From Comamonadaceae bacterium (GTDB taxonomy: Bacteria; Pseudomonadota; Gammaproteobacteria; Burkholderiales; Burkholderiaceae_C): 43,113 bases of DNA. The translations under genes and the position numbers were made by a program. The stretch spans positions 22,989 to 66,101 of the forward strand of contig JAUMYU010000003.1 of the NCBI GenBank assembly GCA_030528485.1, in the 5' to 3' direction. Positions within the stretch are counted from its first letter, which is position 1. Each line of letters opens with the position of its first letter. Below, one piece after another: positions 16,320 through 26,494 of this stretch. A model generated the notes under the pieces. The model was not told where the DNA came from and made no database searches. It saw nothing but the letters and a program-made list of their open reading frames with translations.

Positions 16320-18128
16320 ATGAGTTATACAAAAGAGAACATCATCACCCGCAAGTTTGACGCCGTGATTGTTGGTGCAGGCGGCTCCGGCATGCGCGCT
16401 GCGCTGGAGCTCTCCCGTGCGGGCCTGAGCGTTGCCGTGCTGTCCAAAGTATTCCCAACCCGCTCGCACACCGTGGCGGCCCAAGGCGGTGTTTCTGCAT
16501 CGCTGGGCAATATGAGCGAGGACAACTGGCACTACCATTTCTACGACACCATCAAGGGCAGTGACTGGCTGGGCGATCAGGACGCCATCGAATTCATGTG
16601 CCGTGAGGCGCCTAACGTCGTGATCGAACTGGAGCACTTTGGCATGCCGTTCGACCGCAACCCTGACGGCACCATTTACCAGCGCCCCTTTGGTGGTCAC
16701 ACGGCCAACTATGGTGAAAAGCCGGTGCAACGCGCCTGCGCAGCGGCCGACCGCACGGGCCATGCCATGCTGCATACGCTCTACCAGCAAAACGTCAAGG
16801 AAAAAACCAACTTCTTCGTGGAGTGGATGGCGCTGGACTTGATTCGTGACCAGCACGGCGACGTTGTTGGCGTGACGGCGCTGGAGCTGGAAACGGGTGA
16901 TTTGTACGTGTTGCAGGCCAAGGCCGTACTGCTGGCTACAGGCGGTGCAGGCCGCATTTTTGCGGCCTCTACCAACGCCTTCATCAACACCGGCGATGGC
17001 TTGGGTATGGCGGCGCGGGCGGGGATTCCCCTGCAAGATATGGAGTTTTGGCAGTTCCACCCCACGGGCGTCGCTGGCGCTGGCGTGCTGCTGACCGAGG
17101 GCTGCCGCGGCGAGGGCGCCATTTTGCTGAACTGTCATGGTGAGCGTTTTATGGAGCGCTATGCTCCCACGCTGAAAGACTTGGCTCCGCGTGACTTCGT
17201 TTCCCGCTCCATGGACCAGGAAATCAAAGAGGGCCGCGGTTGCGGCCCGAATAAAGATTACGTGGTGCTCAAGCTGGATCACCTGGGCGCAGAAACCATC
17301 CATAAGCGCCTGCCCTCGGTGTACGAGATTGGCATCAACTTCGCCAACGTGGATATCACGAAAGAGCCGATCCCGGTGGTGCCCACGATCCACTACCAAA
17401 TGGGCGGAATTCCCACCAACATCAACGGTCAGGTTGTCGTGAAGACGCCTGCCAACAATGCCGAAGTCGTGGGCGGTTTGTATGCCGTGGGCGAATGCTC
17501 TTGCGTTTCCGTGCATGGCGCGAACCGTTTGGGCACCAACTCGCTGCTGGATTTGCTGGTGTTTGGCAAATCGGCCGGCAAGCACATTGTGCAAACCGTG
17601 CGCAACCAGCAAGAGCACAAGCCGTTGCCAGCAGACGCTGCTGATCGCACATTGGCGCGTCTCAATCGCCTGCAATCGGCCACTTCGGGTTTTTATTCGC
17701 AAGATATTGCCAACGAGATCCGCAAATCCATGCAGCAGCATGCAGGCGTTTTCCGTACGCAAAAAGGCATGGACGAAGGCGTGGTCAAGATCAATGCCAT
17801 CCGTGAGAAGGTGGGCAATATCACGTTGGATGACAAATCCAAGGTCTGGAATACCGCGCGCATGGAGGCTTTGGAAGTGGACAACCTGATTGAAGTCGCG
17901 CAGGCCACCATGACGTCTGCCGCAGCGCGCCACGAGTGCCGCGGCGCCCATACGGTGTACGACTACGAACACCCGGCCGATCATCCCGAATTCCCGCTGG
18001 GGCGCAATGACCGTGACTGGCTCAAGCACACGCTGTGGTACAGCGAAACCAACAGCCTGGATTACAAGCCCGTCAACCTCAAGCCCCTCACAGTTGAGAG
18101 CGTGCCGCCCAAAGTGCGCACCTTCTGA
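16320..18128 (+). CDS. sdhA: Succinate dehydrogenase flavoprotein subunit
   Basis: A 602-residue flavoprotein with the dinucleotide motif VGAGGSG (18-24), the covalent FAD histidine in TRSHTVAAQGG (His50), and the substrate-site HPTG in QFHPTGVAGAG. It oxidises succinate to fumarate and passes electrons through SdhB to ubiquinone, joining the TCA cycle and the respiratory chain. Length matches the family. It is 62 bases behind sdhD in the same operon. Confidence 0.97.
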   Translation: MSYTKENIITRKFDAVIVGAGGSGMRAALELSRAGLSVAVLSKVFPTRSHTVAAQGGVSASLGNMSEDNWHYHFYDTIKGSDWLGDQDAIEFMCREAPNVVIELEHFGMPFDRNPDGTIYQRPFGGHTANYGEKPVQRACAAADRTGHAMLHTLYQQNVKEKTNFFVEWMALDLIRDQHGDVVGVTALELETGDLYVLQAKAVLLATGGAGRIFAASTNAFINTGDGLGMAARAGIPLQDMEFWQFHPTGVAGAGVLLTEGCRGEGAILLNCHGERFMERYAPTLKDLAPRDFVSRSMDQEIKEGRGCGPNKDYVVLKLDHLGAETIHKRLPSVYEIGINFANVDITKEPIPVVPTIHYQMGGIPTNINGQVVVKTPANNAEVVGGLYAVGECSCVSVHGANRLGTNSLLDLLVFGKSAGKHIVQTVRNQQEHKPLPADAADRTLARLNRLQSATSGFYSQDIANEIRKSMQQHAGVFRTQKGMDEGVVKINAIREKVGNITLDDKSKVWNTARMEALEVDNLIEVAQATMTSAAARHECRGAHTVYDYEHPADHPEFPLGRNDRDWLKHTLWYSETNSLDYKPVNLKPLTVESVPPKVRTF

Positions 18129-18167
18129 TTACCGGCCTGATAGAAGCCTCACGAAGAGTCCAAAAAT

Positions 18168-18875
18168 ATGACCATCCGGAAATTCAAGATCTACCGCTAC
18201 GATCCTGACAAGGACGCCAAGCCTTACATGCAGGATATTGAAGTGGAGCTAGACGGCCACGAGCGCATGTTGCTTGACGCTTTGGTCAAGCTCAAGGCCA
18301 AAGACCCCAGCATCGCCTTTCGCCGCTCGTGCCGCGAGGGCGTGTGCGGCTCTGACGCGATGAACATCAATGGCAAGAACGGCCTGGCCTGCTTGACCAA
18401 TATGAATACGCTGCAAGGCACCATCGTGCTCAAGCCGTTGCCTGGCCTGCCTGTCATTCGCGATCTGATCGTGGACATGACCCAGTTCTTCAAGCAATAC
18501 CACAGCATCAAGCCCTATTTGCAAAGCGATATTTACGCTTCGGCGGAAAAAGAGCGCTTGCAATCGCCCGAGGAGCGCGAGGAGCTGAACGGCCTGTATG
18601 AGTGCATTTTGTGCGCTAGCTGCTCTACCAGTTGCCCGAGCTTCTGGTGGAACCCGGACAAATTTGTCGGCCCGGCCGGACTGTTGCAGGCGTATCGCTT
18701 CATTGCGGACAGCCGCGACACCGCCACTGGCGCGCGCCTGGATAACTTGGAAGACCCTTACCGTCTCTTCCGTTGCCACACCATCATGAACTGCGTGGAT
18801 GTGTGCCCCAAGGGGCTGAACCCCACGCGCGCCATTGGCAAGATCAAGGAGCTGATGGCGCGCCGCGCCCTGTAA
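18168..18875 (+). CDS. sdhB: Succinate dehydrogenase iron-sulfur subunit
   Basis: A 235-residue protein with three cluster motifs in the usual order: a [2Fe-2S] site Cys55, Cys60, Asp63 and Cys75 in SCREGVCGSDAMNINGKNG, then CILCASCSTSCP and CHTIMNCVDVCPKG for the [4Fe-4S] and [3Fe-4S] centres. It relays electrons from SdhA to the quinone site. Confidence 0.97.
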   Translation: MTIRKFKIYRYDPDKDAKPYMQDIEVELDGHERMLLDALVKLKAKDPSIAFRRSCREGVCGSDAMNINGKNGLACLTNMNTLQGTIVLKPLPGLPVIRDLIVDMTQFFKQYHSIKPYLQSDIYASAEKERLQSPEEREELNGLYECILCASCSTSCPSFWWNPDKFVGPAGLLQAYRFIADSRDTATGARLDNLEDPYRLFRCHTIMNCVDVCPKGLNPTRAIGKIKELMARRAL

Positions 18876-18902
18876 GCCTGGTTGCAAACCCGATCTCTGT
18901 CT

Positions 18903-19214
18903 ATGCAATCCGCCCATTTCCAGCAGGACGCAGACGAACAGCGTTTGATGACCCCTTTGGAGCTGCGCCAACTGCACTGGCGCAGCCGCCGGGGCCTGCT
19001 GGAAAACGATTTGCTGATTGAAAAGTTTTTCTCCCAATACGGTGCCCAGCTCAACGTTGCGCAAGGCAAGGCGGTAACGGCCTTGATGAATTTGGCCGAT
19101 AACGATTTGCTGGATTTGTTGCTGCGCCGCAAAGAGCCTCAAGGAGACACCGACACCCCCGCGATTCGGGACGTGCTGGCGCTCATGCGTCCGGCCGTGC
19201 CATCTACCAAGTAG
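18903..19214 (+). CDS. sdhE: SdhE/CptB-type FAD assembly factor for succinate dehydrogenase
   Basis: A 103-residue small helical protein containing [20 protein letters not shown], the SdhE/Sdh5 signature whose RG(L/M)LE motif contacts SdhA and promotes covalent FAD attachment. The ATG at 18903 is chosen; the in-frame TTG at 18882 is unlikely. It lies between sdhB and gltA, the normal place for it in beta-proteobacteria. Confidence 0.9.
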   Translation: MQSAHFQQDADEQRLMTPLELRQLHWRSRRGLLENDLLIEKFFSQYGAQLNVAQGKAVTALMNLADNDLLDLLLRRKEPQGDTDTPAIRDVLALMRPAVPSTK

Positions 19215-19318
19215 CGACGACGATACAGCGGGGGCGTTGCGTGCGTCCCTTTGTATTCCCTTTTGATCCAACAAGGCCGATGCATCCCCCGGATCCGGCA
19301 CACCAGAGGAAGGTAAGC

Positions 19319-20629
19319 ATGAAACTCTCCGACAACAAAGCCACCCTGTCGTTCTCTGACGGCAAGCCTTCGGTGGATTTGCCCATTTACCAAGGCACGA
19401 TGGGGCCGGATGTGATGGACATCCGCAAGCTCTATGGTCAGACAGGCATGTTTACCTACGACCCTGGCTTTTTGTCCACCGCATCGTGCCAGTCTGCCAT
19501 CACGTATATCGATGGCGACAAGGGCGAGCTGCTCTACCGTGGCTATGCAATTCAGGATTTGGCGACCCAGTGCGATTTTCTGGATACGGCGCATTTGCTG
19601 TTTTACGGTGATTTGCCTACGGTAGAGCAAAAGGCCGATTTTGATCGTCGCGTCTTGCGCCACTCCATGGTCAATGAGCAAATGCAGTTCTTCCTGCGGG
19701 GCTTTCGCCGCGATGCCCACCCCATGGCGGTGCTCACGGGCTTGGTGGGCGCCATGTCGGCCTTCTACCATGAGAACACCGACATCCATAACGCCGAGCA
19801 TCGCGACCGCGCTGCCATCCAGCTCATCGCCAAAATGCCCACGCTGGTGGCCATGGCTTACAAATACGGCAAAGGCGAGCCGTACATGTATCCGCAAAAC
19901 AATTTGAGCTATGCGGGCAACTTCCTGCGCATGATGTTTGGCACGCCGTGCGAGGAGTACCAGGTCAATCCGGTGATCGAAAAGGCGCTGGATCGCATCT
20001 TCATCCTGCACGCCGATCACGAGCAAAACGCTTCCACTTCCACCGTGCGCCTGTGCGGTTCCTCTGGCACCAATCCGTTTGCGGCCATCGCTGCCGGCGT
20101 GGCTTGCCTGTGGGGCCCAGCCCACGGCGGCGCCAACGAGGCTTGCCTGAACATGCTGGAGGACATCCAGAAGATGGGGGGCGTAGCCAAGGTGGGCGAG
20201 TTCATGGAAAAGGTCAAGGACAAGAGCAATCCTGTGCGCCTGATGGGCTTTGGCCACCGCGTTTACAAGAACTACGATCCGCGTGCCAAGCTGATGCAGG
20301 AAACCTGCAATGAGGTGCTGGCCGAGCTGGGTCTGGAAAACGATCCGCTGTTTGCGCTGGCCAAGAAGCTGGAGCAAATCGCGCTGGAGGACGATTACTT
20401 CGTGCAGCGCAATCTCTATCCGAACGTGGATTTCTACTCCGGCATCGTGCAGCGCGCCATTGGCATCCCCGTCAACCTGTTCACCGGAATCTTCGCGTTG
20501 GCGCGCACGGTGGGCTGGATTGCCCAGCTCAACGAGATGATTGCCGATCCCGAGTACAAGATTGGCCGTCCGCGCCAGCTCTTTACGGGCCACGCGCCCC
20601 GCTCGATCAAGCCGATTCAGGATCGCTGA
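19319..20629 (+). CDS. gltA: Citrate synthase (type II, hexameric class)
   Basis: A 436-residue citrate synthase, condensing acetyl-CoA with oxaloacetate. Catalytic residues are visible in [21 protein letters not shown] and NVDFYSG, with [10 protein letters not shown] in the large domain. Length and the N-terminal beta-rich extension are typical of the allosteric gram-negative type. ATG 19319 has a GAGGAAGG ribosome binding site; the frame extends upstream to 19241 without that support. Last gene of the sdh-gltA block, closed by a strong terminator. Confidence 0.96.
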   Translation: MKLSDNKATLSFSDGKPSVDLPIYQGTMGPDVMDIRKLYGQTGMFTYDPGFLSTASCQSAITYIDGDKGELLYRGYAIQDLATQCDFLDTAHLLFYGDLPTVEQKADFDRRVLRHSMVNEQMQFFLRGFRRDAHPMAVLTGLVGAMSAFYHENTDIHNAEHRDRAAIQLIAKMPTLVAMAYKYGKGEPYMYPQNNLSYAGNFLRMMFGTPCEEYQVNPVIEKALDRIFILHADHEQNASTSTVRLCGSSGTNPFAAIAAGVACLWGPAHGGANEACLNMLEDIQKMGGVAKVGEFMEKVKDKSNPVRLMGFGHRVYKNYDPRAKLMQETCNEVLAELGLENDPLFALAKKLEQIALEDDYFVQRNLYPNVDFYSGIVQRAIGIPVNLFTGIFALARTVGWIAQLNEMIADPEYKIGRPRQLFTGHAPRSIKPIQDR

Positions 20630-20690
20630 TCGCGATGGGTTTGGGGCGCTTGCGCCCCTTGCCCCCTCGTTTTCGTCCCATTCACTCCAT

Positions 20691-20727
20691 GAAAAAAGCG
20701 TTGCGCAAATGGCGCAACGCTTTTTTC
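20691..20727. terminator. Bidirectional terminator between gltA and the YkvA-like gene
   Basis: A 16-base perfect stem, GAAAAAAGCGTTGCGC at 20691-20706 and its complement at 20712-20727, five-base loop, with A-tract and T-tract on either side. It serves both convergent genes. Confidence 0.94.
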
Positions 20728-20769
20728 ATGCCGAGAGCAAAGGCCCTTTTCAGGGCAGGGCAGCGCGGT

Positions 20770-21048
20770 TCAAATGCGCCGTCCGCTTTTGGCGCGCAAG
20801 GCTGCTTGCAATTGTGGTGGCAGCAATTTGAAGGCCAGGCGCAGGAGCAGCCAGGCAATCAAACCATCGTCAAGCCAGCCGAGGATGGGGATGAAATCGG
20901 AGATCACATCAATGGGCATGACGACGTAGAGCACGGCCAACGCGGTGGTCAGCTTGGCCAGCCAGGGCGTGCGTGCATCGCGCAGGACGTTCCAGGCCAG
21001 CAGCAACTCTTTGCGAAAGAGGGCGAAGATGCGTGCCAATTTCCACAT
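20770..21048 (-). CDS. YkvA-family small membrane protein (DUF1232)
   Basis: A 92-residue protein with the DUF1232 signature YVVMPIDVISDFIPILGWLDD and two hydrophobic stretches, so probably associated with the inner membrane. Function of the family is not established. ATG 21048 has GGAG nine bases upstream; longer frames to 21126 lack support. Monocistronic and convergent with gltA. Confidence 0.85.
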   Translation of the reverse strand: MWKLARIFALFRKELLLAWNVLRDARTPWLAKLTTALAVLYVVMPIDVISDFIPILGWLDDGLIAWLLLRLAFKLLPPQLQAALRAKSGRRI

Positions 21049-21141
21049 GGGCTGTACTCCTTGCTGTGGGACTCCAAAAGGACTCCAAAAAAACGCAGAC
21101 GTCCCACATGGGGGTGGTGTGTTCACTCGACAAGCGCCGCT

Positions 21142-21220
21142 TTTATTTACAAATCAAAATAAAAATGATTTGAGTGTGTTCATGCCAAAACTTGGGTATT
21201 TATTTTCTTTTGAATTGCAT
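21142..21220 (+). repeat. Dispersed AT-rich palindromic element, copy 5
   Basis: Left arm TTTACAAATCAAAATAAAAA and right arm TATTTTCTTTTGAATTGCAT, with ATGCCAAAACTTGGG before the right arm. It ends five bases before the gshA stop codon (TGA on the minus strand at 21226-21228), so it forms the very start of the gshA 3' untranslated region. Confidence 0.87.
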
Positions 21221-21225
21221 TGAAT

Positions 21226-22515
21226 TCAATAGATTTCGGCCTCCGGGTTGGTTTGCTCCAGCTCGTAGCTGGCGGCGAGCATGGCCAGGCGGCCAATGAC
21301 GCCGTACATGTAGAAGCGGTTGGGCAAGGCTTTGCCCGGCTGGCCTTGTTCGTTCAGGGTGTGCCCGGCTTCAAAAGCCAGCGGGATGAAGGTGGCGCCG
21401 GGGGCGTTGAGGTTTTCGTCGGCGCCTTTGTCGGCGTGGGTGCGGTAGAAGCCGCCGACGACGTAGCGGTCCATCATGTACACCACGGGTTCTGCGGTGG
21501 CGCCGTCGATGCGCTCAATGGTGGGTACGCCCTCCTGGATGATGAGGTCGCTCACTTGCTGCCCGTCTTTGATGACGGCCATTTTGTTGCGCGTGCGGCG
21601 GTTGATGCTGGCCAGCTCGGCGGCGTCTTGCACCATCATCACGCCCATGCCGTAGGTGCCGTTGTCGGCCTTGATGGCGACGTAGGGCTTTTCGTTGATG
21701 CCGTATTCCTTGTACTTGCGGCGCACTTTGTTCAGCACCGTTTGGGTGGCCTCTTGCAAGGCTTCAATGCCTTGGCCCTGGGCGAAATCGACCCCTTGCA
21801 CGTGGCCAAAGAGGGGGTTGACCAGCCAGGGGTCGATGCCCAGCATCTTGCCGAAGCGTTTGCAGACGTCGTCATAGGCTTTGAAGTGCAGGCTTTTGCG
21901 CCGCACGCTCCAGCCTGCGTGCAAGGGGGGCAGCAGGAATTGTTCGTGCAAGTCCTCCAGGATGCCGGGTGTGCCGGCGGAGAGGTCGTTGTTGAGCACG
22001 ATGGTGCAGGGGTTGAAATTGGCCACGCCCAGGCGTCGGCCATCGCGAACCACGGGCTCGAGCAGCAACTGTTCGCCATTGGGCAGGTCAATGGCGGTGT
22101 TTTCGGTGATTTCGGGGCTGATGGAACCGTAGCGCACGTTCAGGCCCGCGGCGTGGAAGATGCGCCCAAGCTGCGCGACGTTGGCCAGGTAGAAGCGGTT
22201 GCGTGTGTGGTTCTCGGGGATGATGAGCAGGTTGCGCGCTTCGGGGCAGATTTTCTCCACCGCCGCCATCGCCGCCTGCACGGCCAGGGGCAGCATGTCG
22301 GGCGTCAGATTGTTCCAGCCGCCGGGAAAGAGGTTGGTGTCCACCGGGGCGACTTTGAAACTGGCATTGCGCACGTCCACCGAGCTGTAAAAGGGCGGCG
22401 TGTGCTCCATCCACTCCAGCCGGAACCAGCGCTCGATGGCGGGCACGGATTCGAGAATGCGTTGTTCGAGTTCGCTGATGGGGCCTGTCAGCGCAGTCAC
22501 GAGATGGGGAACCAT
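21226..22515 (-). CDS. gshA: Glutamate-cysteine ligase, proteobacterial ATP-grasp type
   Basis: A 429-residue enzyme matching the second, ATP-grasp-like family of glutamate-cysteine ligases found in many beta-proteobacteria (segments FRLEWMEHTPPFYSSVDVRN, PENHTRNRFYL, AIKADNGTYGMGVM and MMDRYVVGGFYRTH). It catalyses the first step of glutathione synthesis. The upstream in-frame extension to 22650 is low-complexity; MVPHLVTALTGPI is the family-like start. In related genomes gshB often follows, but here the next gene downstream is the YkvA-like gene. Confidence 0.88.
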   Translation of the reverse strand: MVPHLVTALTGPISELEQRILESVPAIERWFRLEWMEHTPPFYSSVDVRNASFKVAPVDTNLFPGGWNNLTPDMLPLAVQAAMAAVEKICPEARNLLIIPENHTRNRFYLANVAQLGRIFHAAGLNVRYGSISPEITENTAIDLPNGEQLLLEPVVRDGRRLGVANFNPCTIVLNNDLSAGTPGILEDLHEQFLLPPLHAGWSVRRKSLHFKAYDDVCKRFGKMLGIDPWLVNPLFGHVQGVDFAQGQGIEALQEATQTVLNKVRRKYKEYGINEKPYVAIKADNGTYGMGVMMVQDAAELASINRRTRNKMAVIKDGQQVSDLIIQEGVPTIERIDGATAEPVVYMMDRYVVGGFYRTHADKGADENLNAPGATFIPLAFEAGHTLNEQGQPGKALPNRFYMYGVIGRLAMLAASYELEQTNPEAEIY

Positions 22516-22621
22516 GAAATCAATCCAATCAATCAAGACAGGCCCGCAGGGCCAAAGCCGGGCGATTGTAAGAGCCTGTCCAAAGTTCCCGTGCCGTGCG
22601 GGCGCGCCAGGAGACGGGCGC

Positions 22622-23305
22622 TCAGGCGCTGGCAAAAAGGCTGCGTGCAAGGATCAAGGCCAGCGTCCACATCATCAGGGCGACGGCGGCGTCCAGCCAC
22701 ATCCAGAAGCGTTGGCCGCGTAGCACTTTGCCCAGAAAGTAGGCCGCTGCGCCCAGGCCCGTGAACCAGAGGATGGAACCAGCCATCGCACCCCAGCCAA
22801 ACAGCCCGGCTTGCGCACCGTAGGCCAGCGATGCGGTGCCGATCAGGGCGGCGGTGTCGATCCAGGCGTGGGGGTTGAGCCAGGAGAAGGCCAGCGCCAC
22901 GGCGATGGCGCGGCCGGGGCCAATGGGTTGTTGTTGCTGTTCGGGCTCCGCTTCGATGACGGGCGCATCGACGGAGGGGTGGGGCGAATGTTTGGCGATG
23001 TCGCGCAGCGCCCGCCAGGTGCGCCAGAAGCGCCCCCAGGCGCGCAGGCCGTAGTGGAGCAAAAACAGTACGCCGCCGCCGATCATGGCGCCGTAAATCT
23101 TGTCCGGCAGCGCGCCCAACTGGCCCAGGCCGTACACGCCCAGGGCGATGAGCACGATGTCGGCCACGATGCTGGTGAGCACCGTCAGGGCCAGATGCTG
23201 GCGCGTCAGCCCCATGCGCAGCACATGCACGTTTTGCGGGCCGATGGCCATGATGAGCGAGACGCTCAGCGCCAGGCCGGAGAGGAAAACGGTCGAATCG
23301 TTCAT
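22622..23305 (-). CDS. LysE/ArgO-family amino acid exporter
   Basis: A 227-residue inner-membrane protein with about six hydrophobic helices and the LysE signature [14 protein letters not shown] near residues 20-33, plus [11 protein letters not shown] in the second half, both typical of lysine/arginine exporters. A hydrophilic loop with EPEQQQQP separates the two helix groups. The ATG overlaps the uppP stop as ATGA, so translation is coupled. Arginine or lysine export is the family role; the substrate here is inferred. Confidence 0.88.
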   Translation of the reverse strand: MNDSTVFLSGLALSVSLIMAIGPQNVHVLRMGLTRQHLALTVLTSIVADIVLIALGVYGLGQLGALPDKIYGAMIGGGVLFLLHYGLRAWGRFWRTWRALRDIAKHSPHPSVDAPVIEAEPEQQQQPIGPGRAIAVALAFSWLNPHAWIDTAALIGTASLAYGAQAGLFGWGAMAGSILWFTGLGAAAYFLGKVLRGQRFWMWLDAAVALMMWTLALILARSLFASA

Positions 23306-24135
23306 GGTTGCAGCACGCCGGCGGCCAGCAGGCCGAACACGGCCAGCCCCAAGGCGATGCGGTAGAGCACAAAAGGCATGTAATTGCGGGTGGAGACCCA
23401 CTTCAAAAACACGACGATGACGGCATAGCCGCTGGCAAAGGCCACGGCCGTGGCCAGCAGCGTCGGCCCGGCGGCGACGCTGGCGCTGCCCCAGGATTTG
23501 AACAATTGGTAAAACCCGGAGGCGATGACGGCGGGAATCGCCAGCAAAAACGAGTAGCGCGCCGCTGCCTCGCGCGAATAGCCCAGCAGCAGGCCGCCGG
23601 TGATGGTGCCGCCCGAGCGGGATACGCCCGGAATCAGCGCCAGCGCCTGCGCCAGGCCAAACAGCAGCGCGTGGCGGCCGCTGAGCTGGTGCAGGGCGCG
23701 GGTTTTGCGGCCCAGCACGTCGGCCGCGGCCAGGATCAGCGCGAACACGATCAGCATCGTGGCGGTGATGTAGAGGTTGCGCAGCGTGCTCTCGATCGCA
23801 TCGCGCAGCAAAAAGCCCAGCAGCACAATGGGGATGGTGCCCACGATGATGAACCAGCCCAGGCGCGCGTCGACATCAAGCCGCGGCAGGTTGCGCCAGG
23901 GCTGCTGGCCCAGCGAGGCCAGCCAGGCGCGCCCGATGCGCCACAAATCCTGGCGAAAGTACAGCAGCACCGCCGCCTCCGTGCCCAACTGGGTGATGGC
24001 GGTAAAGGCCGCGCCGGGGTCGCCCCCCGAGGGCAGCAGCGGGCCGAAGATGCGCAAATGCGCGCTGGAGGAAATGGGCAAAAACTCGGTCAGCCCTTGC
24101 AGCAGACCGAGGACGAGGGCTTCAAACCAGCTCAT
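23302..24135 (-). CDS. uppP: Undecaprenyl-diphosphatase UppP (BacA)
   Basis: A 277-residue polytopic membrane protein with the UppP active-site motifs [14 protein letters not shown] (13-26, Gln13, Glu17, His26) and PGVSRSGGT (169-177). It dephosphorylates undecaprenyl pyrophosphate, recycling the lipid carrier of cell-wall synthesis. It is coupled to the LysE-type exporter behind it. Confidence 0.96.
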   Translation of the reverse strand: MSWFEALVLGLLQGLTEFLPISSSAHLRIFGPLLPSGGDPGAAFTAITQLGTEAAVLLYFRQDLWRIGRAWLASLGQQPWRNLPRLDVDARLGWFIIVGTIPIVLLGFLLRDAIESTLRNLYITATMLIVFALILAAADVLGRKTRALHQLSGRHALLFGLAQALALIPGVSRSGGTITGGLLLGYSREAAARYSFLLAIPAVIASGFYQLFKSWGSASVAAGPTLLATAVAFASGYAVIVVFLKWVSTRNYMPFVLYRIALGLAVFGLLAAGVLQP

Positions 24136-24220
24136 GGCAATGCGGCCCGCAGGCCATCCTTTCGTGCAGCGCATCCCTGGGGCGGCCCGCCGCAGCGTTC
24201 AAGCATGCGGCCAGATCATT

Positions 24221-24300
24221 TGTTTTCAATCAAAGGAAATTTGATTTGAATACAGAATTGCCGAAACAGGGTAATTTTGTTTCTTTTGAATGGTAAAAAT
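24221..24300 (+). repeat. Dispersed AT-rich palindromic element, copy 6
   Basis: Left arm TGTTTTCAATCAAAGGAAAT from 24221 and right arm TTTGTTTCTTTTGAATGG, with TTGCCGAAACAGGG between. It lies 48 bases after the Bug-protein stop (on the minus strand) and 85 upstream of uppP. Confidence 0.87.
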
Positions 24301-24348
24301 AGTGGAAATCCATCGCTGTGGATGGCCCTGAGCCGCCCAGAGCCGGGA

Positions 24349-25398
24349 TCAGCCGCCGATGCGGATGTTTTGCTCGCGGATGATGGCGCCCAGCGCCTCG
24401 GTGTCGGCGGCAATGCGTCGGCGCAGCGCGTCGGCGCTGGTGTCGCCCTCTGCGCCGCCCACCACCCAGCCTTGCTCCAGCAGCTTCTGGCGCACGGGCG
24501 CGTCAGCCAGCACTTCTGCCGTGGTCTTGCGCAATTGCGCCTGCACCGCCTCGGGCATCCCCGCAGGCGCGGCGATGGCGTTCCACACCTCCAGATCCAG
24601 CCCCTGCGCGCCCAGGCTTTGCAAGGTGGGCAAATCGCCCGTCAGCGGGTTGGCTTTGGCCGATGTGATGCCAATCAGCGCCAGCTTGCCCGCTTTTTGC
24701 TGCGCCAGGGCCAGCGCAGGCGGCAGCAGCGAGAGCTGGATCTCGCCCGCCAGCAGGGCTTGCAGTGCTTGCGGGTTGCCCTGGTAGGGCACATGCACGG
24801 GCGCCAGACCCAGACGGCTTTTGATCAGCTCCATGCCCAAATGGGCCACCGTGCCCACGCCGGGCGAGCCATAGTTCCAGCGGCTGCCTTCGGCGCGCGC
24901 CTTGGCCAGCCAGCCCGCGGCATCCAGCCCTTGGGCCAGCGCCACAGGCGTGGCCAGCACGTACGGCGCGGTGCCCACCAGGGCAATGGGGGCAAAGGCG
25001 GTGAGCGGGTCGAACGTCAACTGCGGGTTGAGCATGCGGGCAATCGTCATGTTGCCGTTAATCATCACGCTGATGGTGTGATGGTCGGTCGCGCGCGCCA
25101 GGGCGGCGGCGGCGATGTTGCCCGCAGCGCCAGGGCGGTTTTCCACCACGAAGGAAGCGCCAGTGGCCTCACGCAAACGCTCGGCCAGCAGGCGGGCCGT
25201 CAAATCGGGCGAGGAGCCGCCGGGAAAGCCCACCAGCACCGTCACAGGGCGGCTGGGCCAGGCGGCGGCAGGCTTGCCATCGGCTGCCAGTGCCGCCAGC
25301 GGCAAACTGGGCGCCAGCATGGAAGCTGCGCCCGCGCGTAAAAAACGGCGGCGCGGCCAGGCGGGGGAGGCGGAGGAGGGCAGGCGGAAATCGGTCAT
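24349..25398 (-). CDS. Tripartite tricarboxylate transporter substrate-binding protein (Bug family, orphan)
   Basis: A 349-residue periplasmic binding protein with a Tat-like leader (RRRFLRAGAASM, Arg16-18, ending LAALA). The Bug-family sequence begins WPSRPVTVLVGFPGGSSPDLTAR, with VVENRPGAAGNIAA and YGSPGVGTVAHLGMEL following. Bug proteins bind carboxylates or aromatics for TctAB permeases; no tctA or tctB is adjacent, as is usual for the many orphan Bug genes of Burkholderiales. The substrate cannot be read. Confidence 0.92.
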   Translation of the reverse strand: MTDFRLPSSASPAWPRRRFLRAGAASMLAPSLPLAALAADGKPAAAWPSRPVTVLVGFPGGSSPDLTARLLAERLREATGASFVVENRPGAAGNIAAAALARATDHHTISVMINGNMTIARMLNPQLTFDPLTAFAPIALVGTAPYVLATPVALAQGLDAAGWLAKARAEGSRWNYGSPGVGTVAHLGMELIKSRLGLAPVHVPYQGNPQALQALLAGEIQLSLLPPALALAQQKAGKLALIGITSAKANPLTGDLPTLQSLGAQGLDLEVWNAIAAPAGMPEAVQAQLRKTTAEVLADAPVRQKLLEQGWVVGGAEGDTSADALRRRIAADTEALGAIIREQNIRIGG

Positions 25399-25639
25399 GG
25401 CGGCAACAGCGCAGGGCTGCAAAAAGGAGGACAAGAAAAGAGCGGAGGAAAAAACAAGGGCGCGATTATGGGCTTGTGCAGGCCGCGCCCGGGGCCAAGG
25501 GGGCGGATGCACACGGCATTGGGCCTGGCCCTCCGCGCGATCCCTGCTTTGCCCTTGCTTGCCCCCCGCTTGAGCATTGCGCGCGGGGCATCCCAAGTAC
25601 ACTCGTCGCTTCGAAAAATTCTTACGGGACGATGCGTGC

Positions 25640-26410
25640 ATGGCCTTCGAAAACCCCCCTTCCCAGACTGCCAGCCCAGTGCCTTTTGAGCTGAAAAGCG
25701 CCACCTTGCCTGCGGTGGCGCTGATGCTGAAAACCTCGGACATGTACAGCATCCGCCAGGCCTTGAGCGAGCGCTTTGCCCATGAGCCGGATTTTTTTGA
25801 CAACGATCCCATCCTCATCGACCTCTCGGCCGTGCGCGAGGACAGCGCGGCGATCGACTTTCCCGGCCTGCTTGGCACGCTGCGCAGCCTGAAGACGACG
25901 CCCGTGGCCGTACGCGGGGGCAATGCGGTGCAAACCGAATTCGCCCGCGCGGCGGGGCTGTCGGTGGCGCCCGAGGCGTCCGCGCGCCCGCCGTCGCAGG
26001 CCAGCGAGTCGCCCAGCGTGCAAATCCGCGAAGTGGTGCGCGAGGTGGAAGTCATCCGTGAAGTGCCCGCAGCGCAGACGGTGCTGATCGACAAGCCCCT
26101 GCGCTCAGGCCAGCAGGTGTACGCGCGCGGCGCGGATTTGATCGTGATGACGGTGGTGAACTTCGGCGCTGAAGTCATTGCCGATGGGCATGTGCACGTG
26201 TATGCGCCCCTGCGCGGGCGGGCGATTGCGGGCGCGCGCGGCAATGCCAACGCGCGCATTTTTGCCCAGAACATGCAGGCGCAACTGGTCTCCATCGCAG
26301 GCATTTACCGCACGGCGGAAAACGAGCTGCCAGAGGGCGTCGCTGGCCGTCCGGCCCAGGTGCGGCTGGAGGGCGAGCGCCTCATCATCGAGCCGATTGG
26401 TAAGGGTTAG
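25640..26410 (+). CDS. minC: Septum site-determining protein MinC
   Basis: A 256-residue FtsZ inhibitor: an N-terminal FtsZ-interacting domain (about 16-105), a variable linker with an REVVREVEVIREVP repeat, and a C-terminal beta-helix domain (about 150-256) whose VVNFGAEVIADGHVHVYAPLRGRAIAGARG stretch holds the MinD-binding surface. With MinD it blocks Z-ring assembly near the poles. It starts at ATG 25640; upstream frames lack support. Unusually, minD does not follow closely: a repeat copy starts two bases after the stop and 367 bp separate the genes. Confidence 0.94.
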   Translation: MAFENPPSQTASPVPFELKSATLPAVALMLKTSDMYSIRQALSERFAHEPDFFDNDPILIDLSAVREDSAAIDFPGLLGTLRSLKTTPVAVRGGNAVQTEFARAAGLSVAPEASARPPSQASESPSVQIREVVREVEVIREVPAAQTVLIDKPLRSGQQVYARGADLIVMTVVNFGAEVIADGHVHVYAPLRGRAIAGARGNANARIFAQNMQAQLVSIAGIYRTAENELPEGVAGRPAQVRLEGERLIIEPIGKG

Positions 26411-26411
26411 C

Positions 26412-26494
26412 AAATTTTGTAAATCAAAATAAACAGAAAGTTACGACAATATTGCCGAAATTTGGGTATTTTATTTCCCTTGAAATGTAATATT
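26412..26494 (+). repeat. Dispersed AT-rich palindromic element, copy 7
   Basis: Left arm TTTTGTAAATCAAAATAAAC and right arm ATTTTATTTCCCTTGAAATG, with TTGCCGAAATTTGGG inside the right arm. It starts one base after the minC TAG and splits minC from minD. Confidence 0.87.
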